Origin: Kutzneria sp044547355 | GTDB taxonomy: Bacteria > Actinomycetota > Actinomycetes > Mycobacteriales > Pseudonocardiaceae | Assembly: GCF_044547355.1 (NCBI RefSeq) | Contig: NZ_JBIUAG010000025.1 | Location: 1-64,000 of the forward strand | Length of the DNA: 64,000 nucleotides | Direction of reading: 5' to 3' | Shown here: one piece after another, positions 54,044 through 61,957 of the stretch | How positions within the stretch are numbered: the first letter of the stretch is position 1 | How the letters are laid out: each line of letters opens with the position of its first letter | Notes under the pieces: generated by a model | What the model was told of the DNA's origin: nothing | What the model saw: only the letters and a program-made list of their open reading frames with translations | Database searches by the model: none | Position numbers and translations under genes: made by a program

Positions 54044-55234
54044 ATGGGGGCTCTGGACGGCATCAGGGTGATCGACCTCGCGACCGTGGTCATGGGCCCG
54101 TACGCCACACAGATCCTCGGCGACATGGGCGCCGACGTGATCAAGGTGGAGCCGCCGACCGGCGATTCGAGCCGGTTGACCGCCCCGTACCGCAACGAGG
54201 GCATGGGATCGCTGGCCCTCAACGTCAACCGCAACAAGCGCGCGGTCTCGCTGGACCTGAAGAACCCGCGCGGCAAGCAGATCTTCCTGGACCTGGTCAA
54301 GACCGCCGACGTGGTGGTCACCAACATGCGCCCGGGCGCGCTGCGCCGGCTGGGCCTGGACTACGAGCAGCTGGCCGAGGTCAACCCGGGCCTGATCTAC
54401 TGCAACGCGCAGGGCTTCCGCAGCGACTCGTCGCTGGCCGACCGCGCCGCCTACGACGAGATCGTGCAGGCCGCGTCCGGCACCGCCGACCTGATGCGCC
54501 GCGCCACCGGCACGCCAACCTACATGCCGACCATTCTCGGCGACAAGGTCAGCGGCCTGACCATCGTCTACAGCGTGCTGGCCGCCCTGGTGCACAAGCA
54601 GCGCACCGGCGAGGGCCAGCGCGTCGAGGTGCCGATGACCGACACGATGCTCGCCTTCAACCTGGTCGAGCACCTGGCCGGCCGCACGTTCGAGCCGGCA
54701 GCCGGCCTGATGGGCTTCTCCCGCTCGCTGTCGCCCGGCCACCGGGCCGTGCGGACCGAGGACGGCTGGGCCTGCATCCTGCCCTACAGCAAGCGCAACA
54801 TCGAGGACTTCTTCACCGAGGTCGAGCACCCCGAGGTCCTCGCCGACCCGCGCTTCCAGGACTCGGCCAGCCTCGCGGCCAACTTCGACGCGTTCTACGA
54901 CCTGATCGAGAAGTACGCCGCGCAGCGCACGACGGCCGAATGGGCACAGACCTGCGCCCGGCTGAGCATTCCCTTCGCCCCGGTGCTGGACCTGGACGAC
55001 GTCACCGAGGACCCCTACGTCACCGAGGTCGGCCTGCTGGAGACCGCCGAGCACCCCACCGAAGGCACCTATCGGGTGATCGGCTCCCCCGTGCGGTTCT
55101 CGGCCACGCCTGCCAGTGTTCGCAGGCATGCGCCGCGACTGGGGCAGGACAACGACGAGGTGCTCGGCGAGCTCGGGTACTCGGCGGAGGAACTTCGTGA
55201 GCTGGCCGAGGCCGGCGTCACGGCAAGGAGGTAG
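54044..55234 (+). CDS. CaiB/BaiF-type CoA-transferase
   Basis: The 396-residue family III CoA-transferase moves CoA between carboxylic acids. The N-terminal MGALDGIRVIDLATVVMGPYATQILGDMGADVIKVE and the catalytic Asp near 168 in the TADLMRR/AASG region fit. ATG at 54044 after GGAGGCGGAG. First gene of the operon; the next gene starts one base inside its stop. Its substrate is probably the acid activated for the later dehydrogenation steps. Confidence 0.9.
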   Translation: MGALDGIRVIDLATVVMGPYATQILGDMGADVIKVEPPTGDSSRLTAPYRNEGMGSLALNVNRNKRAVSLDLKNPRGKQIFLDLVKTADVVVTNMRPGALRRLGLDYEQLAEVNPGLIYCNAQGFRSDSSLADRAAYDEIVQAASGTADLMRRATGTPTYMPTILGDKVSGLTIVYSVLAALVHKQRTGEGQRVEVPMTDTMLAFNLVEHLAGRTFEPAAGLMGFSRSLSPGHRAVRTEDGWACILPYSKRNIEDFFTEVEHPEVLADPRFQDSASLAANFDAFYDLIEKYAAQRTTAEWAQTCARLSIPFAPVLDLDDVTEDPYVTEVGLLETAEHPTEGTYRVIGSPVRFSATPASVRRHAPRLGQDNDEVLGELGYSAEELRELAEAGVTARR

Positions 55235-55977
55235 TGGTGAAGGCATCGGAAGTGGCCCGCCGCCTGGCGACCCCGCTGACCGCGCCGGCCTGGGCGCCGG
55301 TCCGGTCGAGGTTCACCGACCGCGAGTACCTGAACATCGTCTATCGCACGGATCCCGAGGCGCTGCGGGCCGCGGTGCCCGAGCCGCTGGAGTTCGATGA
55401 GCCGCTGGTGCGGTTCGAGGTGATGAAGATGGGCGACAGCACCAGCTTCGGCCCGTACACCGAGTCCGGCCAGGTGATCCCGGTCCGGTTCGGCGACGAG
55501 CGCGGCGAGTACCTGCACGCCATGTACCTGGACAACGTGGCCGCGACCGTGGCCGGCCGGGAGATCAGCGCGTACCCCAAGAGCACCGGCTCGCCGCGGC
55601 TGTTCGCCGACACCGGCGCGCTGGTCGGCACGCTGGACTACGGCACGCAGCGGGTGGCCACCGCGACCATGGGCTACAAGCACTACGCGATGGACCTCGA
55701 CCAGGCCAAGGCCGAGCTGACGCTGCCGACCTACATGGTCAAGATCGTGCCCGGCTACGAGCGCGAGCCGCGAGTCTGCGAACTGGTCCGCACCCAGATC
55801 ACCGACATCACGGTGAAGGCGGCGTGGACCGGACCGGCCCGGTTGCAGCTGTTCCAGCACGTGTTGGCCCCGCTGGCCGACCTGCCGGTGCTGGAGGTCG
55901 TCTCGGCCAGCCACATCATCACCGACCTGACGCTGTCCGGCGTCCAGCCGCTGTTCGACTACCTGAAGGAGCGCTGA
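55234..55977 (+). CDS. Acetoacetate decarboxylase-family protein
   Basis: The 247-residue protein matches the acetoacetate decarboxylase fold: NIVYRTDPEALRAAVPEPLE, the region EISAYPKSTGSPRLF, where the Lys is the Schiff-base position of true decarboxylases, and VKIVPGYEREPRVCELV. It may decarboxylate a beta-keto acid from the pathway. GTG at 55234 overlaps the CoA-transferase stop; the next codon is GTG too and has the better distance to AGGAGG. Confidence 0.85.
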   Translation: MVKASEVARRLATPLTAPAWAPVRSRFTDREYLNIVYRTDPEALRAAVPEPLEFDEPLVRFEVMKMGDSTSFGPYTESGQVIPVRFGDERGEYLHAMYLDNVAATVAGREISAYPKSTGSPRLFADTGALVGTLDYGTQRVATATMGYKHYAMDLDQAKAELTLPTYMVKIVPGYEREPRVCELVRTQITDITVKAAWTGPARLQLFQHVLAPLADLPVLEVVSASHIITDLTLSGVQPLFDYLKER

Positions 55978-55979
55978 CC

Positions 55980-56861
55980 ATGATTCTCGCGATCGTCGGC
56001 GCCGGCACCATCGGCCTGTCCTGGACGACCCTGATGCTGGCCGAGGGGCACACCGTGCGCGTCACGGATCCCCGCCCCGACCTGGAGCAGGCCGTGCGCG
56101 ACGCGGTCCGCGAGTTCGCCCCGACCGTGCCCGGATTCCTCGGCGACGTCGAGGAACTCCTGTCCCGCCTGGAGATCGTCGGCTCGGTCGAGCAGGCCGT
56201 CGACGGTGTGCACGCGGTGCAGGAGAACGGCCCGGAACGCCTGGAGTTCAAGCAGGATCTGTTCGCGACCATCGAGAAGGCCGCTCCGGCCGACGCGTTG
56301 ATCCTGTCCTCCACCTCGGGGCTGACGCCGTCCTCGATGTCGGAGAAGATGGCCAACCCCGGCCGGCTCGTCGTGGGCCACCCGTTCAACCCGCCGCACC
56401 TGCTGCCGCTGGTGGAGCTGGTCGGCGCGGACGAGGCGGAGATCGGGCGGGCCAAGGAGTTCTACCACTCGCTGGGCAAGGTTGCGGTGGTGGTGCACAA
56501 GGAGATCCGCGGCCACGTGGCCAACCGCTTGCAGCGCGTGCTGTTCGAGGAGTGCGTGAACCTCGTCGAGCAGGGCGTGGTCTCCATCCCGGAGCTGGAC
56601 GACATCGTCACCAACTCCATCGGCGTGCGGTGGGCCACGGTCGGCCCGTTCCTGGCCTTCCACCTCGGCGGCGGCCCCGGCGGGCTGCGGCACATGATGG
56701 CCCACCTCATGCCCTACATCCCCGACGACGTGCAGGCTCGCCTGGCCGACCAGGTCGAGACCGTCTATCCCCTGGCGGACAACACCAAGCGCGCCGAACT
56801 GCGCGACCGCCAGCAGCTCGAGATCATCAGCTTGAAGGGTCGTGACGACGATGTCCGGTGA
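55980..56861 (+). CDS. 3-hydroxyacyl-CoA dehydrogenase-family enzyme
   Basis: The 293-residue NAD enzyme begins ILAIVGAGTIGLSWTTLMLAEGH (Rossmann loop), has LSSTSGLTPSSMS, the His/Glu region VVGHPFNPPHLLPLVELVG, and a C-terminal helical domain (RGHVANRLQRVLFEECVNLVEQG). The pattern is closest to the lambda-crystallin/L-gulonate and L-carnitine 3-dehydrogenase subgroup and not the fused beta-oxidation type. Two bases separate it from the upstream stop. Confidence 0.88.
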   Translation: MILAIVGAGTIGLSWTTLMLAEGHTVRVTDPRPDLEQAVRDAVREFAPTVPGFLGDVEELLSRLEIVGSVEQAVDGVHAVQENGPERLEFKQDLFATIEKAAPADALILSSTSGLTPSSMSEKMANPGRLVVGHPFNPPHLLPLVELVGADEAEIGRAKEFYHSLGKVAVVVHKEIRGHVANRLQRVLFEECVNLVEQGVVSIPELDDIVTNSIGVRWATVGPFLAFHLGGGPGGLRHMMAHLMPYIPDDVQARLADQVETVYPLADNTKRAELRDRQQLEIISLKGRDDDVR

Positions 56862-57999
56862 CTTCTACGACTTCCAGGGTCTGCTCACCGACGACGAGAA
56901 GGAGATCGTCGAGAGGACGCGGGAGTTCCTGCGCAGCGAGGTCGCGCCGATCGCCAACGAGTCGTGGGCCAACGCCGAGTTCCCGCACCAGATCGTGAAG
57001 GGCTTCGCCGAGCTGGACATCGCCGGCCTGGCCTACCGGGGCGGCCGCAGCCTGCTCACCGGCTTCCTGGCCATGGAGATGGACCGGGTCGACCCGTCCA
57101 TCGCCACCTTCTTCGGCGTCCACAGTGGACTCGCCATGGGCAGCGTCAACCGCTGCGGCTCCGATGAGCAGAAGGAGCGCTGGCTGCCGGCGATGGCCCG
57201 GATGGACAAGATCGGGGCGTTCGCGCTGACCGAGCCCAACGGCGGCTCCGACGTCGCCGGCGGCCTGCGGACCACCGCCCGGCGTGAGGGCGACACCTGG
57301 ATCCTCAACGGCGCCAAGCGGTGGATCGGCAACGCCACCTTCGCCGACCTGGTCGTGGTGTGGGCGCGGGACGAGGCCGACAACAAGGTCAAGGGCTTTG
57401 TGGTGGAGAAGGGCACGCCCGGCTTCGTCGCCACCAAGATCGAGCACAAGATGGCCCTGCGCACCGTGCAGAACGCCGACATCACGCTCACCGACTGCCG
57501 CGTGCCCGAGGCCAACCGCCTGCAGAACGCGCGCGGTTTCCGGGACACCGCCGACATTCTGCGGCAGACCCGTGGCGGCGTCGCCTGGCAGTCCGTAGGC
57601 GTCATGATGGGCGCGTACGACCTCGCGCTGGCCTACGCCAAGGAGCGCGTGCAGTTCGGCAAGCCCATCGCCGGTTTCCAGCTGGTGCAGGACCTGCTGG
57701 TGAAGATGCTGGGCAACGTCACCGCCTCGCTGGGCATGGTGGTGCGGCTGGCCCACTTGCAGGACGAGGGCGTGTACCGGGACGAGCACTCCTCGCTGGC
57801 CAAGGCGTTCTGCACCTCGCGCATGCGGGAAGCCGTCGGCTGGGCCCGGGAGATCCTGGGCGGCAACGGGATCGTGCTCGACTACAACGTCGGCCGGTTC
57901 GTCGCCGACGCCGAGGCCGTGTACTCCTACGAGGGCACCCGTGAGATCAACTCGCTGGTCACCGGCCGCGCCATCACCGGCCTGAGCGCCTTCGTGTGA
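56851..57999 (+). CDS. Acyl-CoA dehydrogenase
   Basis: The 382-residue flavoenzyme introduces a double bond into an acyl-CoA. Motifs: GAFALTEPNGGSDVAGGLRTTAR (FAD/substrate), GWAREILGGNGIVLDYNVGRF, and the C-terminal catalytic base in AVYSYEGTREINSLVTGRAITG. The EGTREI form and length are similar to glutaryl-CoA dehydrogenases, which also decarboxylate; this is a possibility only. ATG at 56851 overlaps the previous gene by 11 bases; a GTG three codons upstream is an alternative. Confidence 0.9.
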   Translation: MSGDFYDFQGLLTDDEKEIVERTREFLRSEVAPIANESWANAEFPHQIVKGFAELDIAGLAYRGGRSLLTGFLAMEMDRVDPSIATFFGVHSGLAMGSVNRCGSDEQKERWLPAMARMDKIGAFALTEPNGGSDVAGGLRTTARREGDTWILNGAKRWIGNATFADLVVVWARDEADNKVKGFVVEKGTPGFVATKIEHKMALRTVQNADITLTDCRVPEANRLQNARGFRDTADILRQTRGGVAWQSVGVMMGAYDLALAYAKERVQFGKPIAGFQLVQDLLVKMLGNVTASLGMVVRLAHLQDEGVYRDEHSSLAKAFCTSRMREAVGWAREILGGNGIVLDYNVGRFVADAEAVYSYEGTREINSLVTGRAITGLSAFV

Positions 58000-58011
58000 C
58001 CCCCGGTTCGT

Positions 58012-58064
58012 GTCATGAAGGGCCCCATACTGACGTTGAACGTCAGTATGGGGCCCTTCATGAC
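58012..58064. repeat. Perfect 53-base palindrome at a convergent gene end
   Basis: Arms of 26 bases (58012-58037 and 58039-58064) are exact inverted repeats around one central G; core CATGAAGGGCCCCATACTGA. It ends in the acyl-CoA dehydrogenase/LanC gap and runs into the LanC coding sequence, supplying its TGA stop. It is the cleanest copy of the element also seen at 53.15 and 16.84 kb and is a probable bidirectional terminator. Confidence 0.85.
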
Positions 58065-59086
58065 GTCGAAGTGAGCGGTGGCATCCACAGGCGGGGGGTG
58101 CCGGGCACGACCAGCCGCACCAGGGCGGCGACGAGCACCGGGAGCGCGGCGTCGTCGTCCGGCCAGGCCAGGGTGGCGACCGTCTTCAACGCCCAGTCGC
58201 GGTGCCGGTCGTCGCCGGTGGCTTCGGCCATGTCGAGGAGAAACTCGACGTTCTCGACCACGCCGTGACAGCTGGCGGTGGCCATCGTCCACTGGTCGGC
58301 CCGCACCGCCGCCGCGGCGGCGTCGGCGACCTTGCGGTAGCGCTCGTCGCCGGTGGCGAGCCAGGCTCGGACCAGGAAGCTGCCCACGCCGGCGGCGTCG
58401 CCGCACCAGCCGCCGAGCGGGATGCTCTCCCCCGCCCCGGACGGCCAGCGCGCGGCCGTGCGGTCCCACATCGCGGCATCGCACAGGGCGTCGGCCAGCC
58501 GGATCGCCTTGATGCGGCAGTGCTGGTCCCCGGTGGCGAGGCAGTAGTCGAGCAGGAACGCCGCGATGCCGGCAATGCCATGGCCGAAGCCGTACTTGCC
58601 TTCGGCGGTGTCCTGGCGTCGGGCGCATTCCCCGGCCCGCTCGAGGAACTGGTCGTCGCCGGTGATCCGCCAGGCGTGCAGCAGGGTCAGGCCGGCGCCG
58701 GCCGAACCGTCGCAGACGTCGGGATTGGTGCTGGCCACCGGGATCTCCGCCGCCAGCTTGGCCGCGCGGGCCATCAGCTTCGGGTCGGGCAGCGCGGCGG
58801 CCGCGTCCAGCAGCGCCCACACCGCCCCCGACTGTCCGAAGTGCAGTCCCGGCAGGACGATCGACTCGCGCTCGCACCGCTTGGCCGTGCGCTTGGCCGA
58901 GGCCCGGACCACCGCCGGCAGCCGCTCGTCCCGCGACAGGGCGACCACCAGCGCGCCGAGCACGGAGGCGCTGTGCCGGCGGAGGTTCACGCGGTCCAGC
59001 AGCTGTCCGATGCCGTCGTCAAGTAGCCGGTCGCCGGGCACCCCTTCCGGGTGCACCGCGCCCGCTGCCACCGACCCGGTCGACAT
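58058..59086 (-). CDS. Stand-alone LanC-like lanthionine cyclase
   Basis: The 342-residue protein has the double alpha-toroid of lanthionine synthetase cyclases: GLHFGQSGAVWALLDAA near 80-96, GSAGAGLTLLHAW, GFGHGIAGIAAFLLDY (His169), GGWCGDAAGVGSFLVRAW (Cys228) and SCHGVVENVEFLL (Cys273-His274). All three zinc ligands are therefore kept. The LHFGQSG form is like the cyclase domain of class III/IV synthetases, but no kinase or lyase domain is attached and no precursor or dehydratase is next to it. ATG at 59086 is tentative; a frame runs 30 codons further. Confidence 0.82.
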   Translation of the reverse strand: MSTGSVAAGAVHPEGVPGDRLLDDGIGQLLDRVNLRRHSASVLGALVVALSRDERLPAVVRASAKRTAKRCERESIVLPGLHFGQSGAVWALLDAAAALPDPKLMARAAKLAAEIPVASTNPDVCDGSAGAGLTLLHAWRITGDDQFLERAGECARRQDTAEGKYGFGHGIAGIAAFLLDYCLATGDQHCRIKAIRLADALCDAAMWDRTAARWPSGAGESIPLGGWCGDAAGVGSFLVRAWLATGDERYRKVADAAAAAVRADQWTMATASCHGVVENVEFLLDMAEATGDDRHRDWALKTVATLAWPDDDAALPVLVAALVRLVVPGTPRLWMPPLTSTS

Positions 59087-59300
59087 CACCGGCAGGACCC
59101 CCTCCGGCCTGCGAAAACACGCTTGCCCGTCCACAATCGCATCCGTCGATCGCCGGGCCGAAGATCCGGAGCACATCGGACCGCGACCACTGCCCCAACG
59201 GACAACCCGCCCGAATTCCGTGAAAAAGATTCGGTTCTCGCGGGCAACATCATCAACGCCGGGTCAGAGTAGCTTCGTCGGCGACGGCAGGAGGTCCCGG

Positions 59301-60770
59301 GTGTCCACCACGCTCACCGCCGAGCAGCTCGGCCATCTACGGCACTTCGACAACCTCTCACGGCAGCTGCCCAACGACTGGTCCCTGATGCAGGGCAAGG
59401 GAACCAACCAGGAGGACTTCGGCGGCTACCGCTTCCAGCTGGCGTACATGGCCTACGCGCTGGCGCTGACCCACCGGCACCGCCTGCCGGCCGCGCCCGG
59501 CCTGTTCCAGCCGATCATCCAACGACTGATCGACAAGATCATGCACCCCGAGGCGTGGATGTACTGGCGGGACGTCAGCCGCGGCGGCAGCGTGTTCAAC
59601 GCACACCTCGTTGACGAGCTCGGTGAGCAGTGGGATCCCGTGGTGCGCGACAACATCATGTACAGCGCCTACGTGCAGTCCATGGCCTTGCTGCACGACT
59701 ACCTGTTCGACAGCGACCGCTACGTCGCCGAGGGCTCGCTGACGTTCGGCTACTGGTCCTTCTTCTGGGGCGGCGAGCCGAGGCGGTTCGCCTACGACCG
59801 GGACTCGCTCAACGAGCACATCTACTGGCAGATGGTCGGCAGCGGCTATCTCGGCGTGGCCTGCGAGCCCAACTGCGTCTTCCAGATCTGCAACCAGCCG
59901 GCCATTCTCGGCTTCCGCCTGCACGACCTGATCACCGGCGGCCGGCGGGCCGAGGAGGTCGTCGCCGGCTACGAGCAGGCCTGGCGGGACTTCGGGCGGC
60001 TGGACGAGACCGGCCGCTACAACATGATGGTGCTGCGGGATTCCCGGCAGGTGCTGCCCAACGCCCGGCAGCTGGCTTGGGTCGACGCGTGGTGCGGGGC
60101 CCTGATGAACATGTGGAACCGGGACTTCGTGCGGGCCAACTATCCGCGCCAGGTCGCCGATCTGGTGCACCGCGGCCCGGCCGGCACGCTCTCCGTGGCC
60201 GCCTCGCCGCCGCAGGAAGTCATGGGGCAGACCGTCGTCAGCGACACCTGCGACTTCGGCTGGGTCGCCGCGTGGGCGTCGGAAATGGGCGACGAGACGA
60301 CGCTGCGGGGCCTGCTCGATCACGTTGATCAGTTCATGGACCCCACCTGGCGCGAGGGCGGCCTCTACTACCCCCGCAACGACACCGGGACCGATCCCGA
60401 CGGCAATCGCGTCGAGATGGAACCCATGACGGGCAACGTGCTGCTCGGCTACGCCCGGCTCAACGTCCCCGACGGTCTTTGGGGTCTCTACAACCAGCCC
60501 TGGGACCGCGCCCACTTCGCCGAGCCCGCCCTCACCGCCGTCGACCGCAACGTCGAGATCAGCCGGGCCGAGGTCGTCGACGGTGTCCTACACACCCGAC
60601 TCCGCCGAGTCCCCGGCCTCCCCGGCGACGGCGCCGTCACCATCTCCCGTCTCACCGACCGCTGGACCGCCTCCGTCGACGGTCAGCCCCTCGACCTGCC
60701 CGTGCACGACAACCTCGTGCTCCCCTGCCCCTCGCAGGCCCGAACCTTCACCTTCCGGCGGCACCCGTGA
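59301..60770 (+). CDS. Linalool dehydratase/isomerase-like enzyme
   Basis: The 489-residue protein has the toroid fold signature of the linalool dehydratase/isomerase family. Residues matching the known active site are seen: His132 in LLHDYLFD and two cysteines nine residues apart, Cys188 and Cys197, in ACEPNCVFQICNQ. Cys192 between them is extra. No signal peptide, unlike the founding enzyme. GTG at 59301 has AGGAGG seven bases upstream. It is in an operon with the SCO gene (GTGA overlap) and divergent from the LanC gene. Confidence 0.8.
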   Translation: MSTTLTAEQLGHLRHFDNLSRQLPNDWSLMQGKGTNQEDFGGYRFQLAYMAYALALTHRHRLPAAPGLFQPIIQRLIDKIMHPEAWMYWRDVSRGGSVFNAHLVDELGEQWDPVVRDNIMYSAYVQSMALLHDYLFDSDRYVAEGSLTFGYWSFFWGGEPRRFAYDRDSLNEHIYWQMVGSGYLGVACEPNCVFQICNQPAILGFRLHDLITGGRRAEEVVAGYEQAWRDFGRLDETGRYNMMVLRDSRQVLPNARQLAWVDAWCGALMNMWNRDFVRANYPRQVADLVHRGPAGTLSVAASPPQEVMGQTVVSDTCDFGWVAAWASEMGDETTLRGLLDHVDQFMDPTWREGGLYYPRNDTGTDPDGNRVEMEPMTGNVLLGYARLNVPDGLWGLYNQPWDRAHFAEPALTAVDRNVEISRAEVVDGVLHTRLRRVPGLPGDGAVTISRLTDRWTASVDGQPLDLPVHDNLVLPCPSQARTFTFRRHP

Positions 60771-61258
60771 GCGCCCCCACCACCCCCGACTACTCCCTCA
60801 CCGACCACCACGGCCGCCCCGTGAGCTCGTCCAGCTACCGGGGCCGGTGGCAGCTCGTGTTCTTCGGCTTCACCCACTGCCGCTCCGTCTGCCCCCGGGC
60901 TCTCGGCCGCCTCTCCTCGATCCTCACCGACCTCGGCGACCTCGCGTCCCTCATCCAGCCGCTCTACATCACCGTCGACCCCGACCGCGACACCCCGCCC
61001 GTCATGCGCGACTTCCTCCGGGCGTATCCGGCCTTCACCGGCCTCACCGGCTCCCCCGCCGCCATCGACCAGGCCAAGCGCCACTTCCGCGTCTTCGCCC
61101 GCCGTCGCCCCGACCTCGCGGATCCCGATGGCTACGCCGTCCCCCACACCGCCATCACGTACCTGCTCTCCCCCGACGGCCACTACGTGGCTCATTTCCC
61201 CGACTCGATGCCGCCGGAGGAAGTGACCGCGGAGTTGCGGCGACTGCTTTCTAACTGA
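60767..61258 (+). CDS. SCO1/SenC-family protein
   Basis: The 163-residue protein has a thioredoxin-like fold with the copper-binding CRSVCP motif (FFGFTHCRSVCPRALGRL) and the distant His in VPHTAITYLLSPDGHYVAHF. SCO proteins deliver copper to cytochrome oxidase or act as thiol reductases. Here there is no signal peptide or anchor, so it is probably cytoplasmic and could protect cysteine thiols of the enzyme encoded upstream. Start GTG overlaps the previous stop. Confidence 0.85.
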   Translation: MSAPTTPDYSLTDHHGRPVSSSSYRGRWQLVFFGFTHCRSVCPRALGRLSSILTDLGDLASLIQPLYITVDPDRDTPPVMRDFLRAYPAFTGLTGSPAAIDQAKRHFRVFARRRPDLADPDGYAVPHTAITYLLSPDGHYVAHFPDSMPPEEVTAELRRLLSN

Positions 61259-61727
61259 TCTGGTTGAGCAGTTTCGCAATCGCGTCCACCTGGTCGCGGA
61301 CGGTGGTCAGGGCGGCGGCGCAGGGGGCGGCGTTGGGGCCGTTGGTGGCGGGGTTGGCGTTGTTCACGCCGGGATTCTGCGTGCCGACGCCGCACTGGCG
61401 CTTCTCGTAGTCGGCGACGCCGGCCTGCATCTTAGTGACGGCGTCGGCGATGGCGGCGGCCTGCTTGCTGCCGGCGGTCTCGGAGGTGACGCTGTTGCCG
61501 AAGTTGACGACCTCGGTGGCGTAGCGCTCGCATTCCGGGAACACGGTCGCCGGGGCGACGGTCTGGCACTGATCGGCCTGTAGGGCGGTGGCCTTGACGG
61601 TCAGATCCTGCACGGAAGGGCCGAACTTCGCCACCGGCGGCCCGCTCGGACCGGCCTCCCCACTGCACCCGGCACAGGCCAGGAGCAAGGCGGCGGCGGG
61701 CACGAGCAGCAAGCGCAGGTTGACCAC
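61251..61727 (-). CDS. Small secreted lipoprotein
   Basis: The 158-residue product has a signal peptide with lipobox LACAGC (Cys21). The mature part has several further cysteines (QCQTV, FPEC, RQCGVG, APCAAA) that could form disulphides, and is rich in Ala/Val/Gln helices. No known domain is recognised. Its 3' end overlaps the SCO gene by eight bases. Confidence 0.6.
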   Translation of the reverse strand: MVNLRLLLVPAAALLLACAGCSGEAGPSGPPVAKFGPSVQDLTVKATALQADQCQTVAPATVFPECERYATEVVNFGNSVTSETAGSKQAAAIADAVTKMQAGVADYEKRQCGVGTQNPGVNNANPATNGPNAAPCAAALTTVRDQVDAIAKLLNQIS

Positions 61728-61855
61728 CAGGGCAGCGTAGAACAGGCCACCCCCGGCGTTCTCGGCGGGCGGTGTCCGTGTCGACGCTTCAACCAGGAAA
61801 GGTGCCGGGCAATTCCCGCCAGATACACAATCCGACTATGGGGCAGGAAACACCG

Positions 61856-61869
61856 ACTGTCGGGACAGT
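61856..61869. promoter_or_regulatory. Operator-like palindrome
   Basis: ACTGTCGGGACAGT is a perfect inverted repeat (ACTGTC/GACAGT around GG) in the 230-base gap before the molybdopterin-domain-like gene. A second palindrome, GCGTG-TGATCG-CACGC, lies at 61923-61938. Nothing else is seen in this gap. Confidence 0.4.
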
Positions 61870-61957
61870 TTCGGCTGACGGTCGCGCCGCGGCGGCGTAG
61901 GTTCTGCGGTGAGACGACCAATGCGTGTGATCGCACGCACTTTTCTGCGAGGCACCA

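Noticed and set aside
59083..59260. A 58-codon minus-strand frame (MMLPARTESF...) ending at the LanC start, as a possible lanthipeptide precursor
   Set aside because: It has no good ribosome-binding site, a mixed codon pattern, and neither a leader-like helix nor a Ser/Thr/Cys-rich core.
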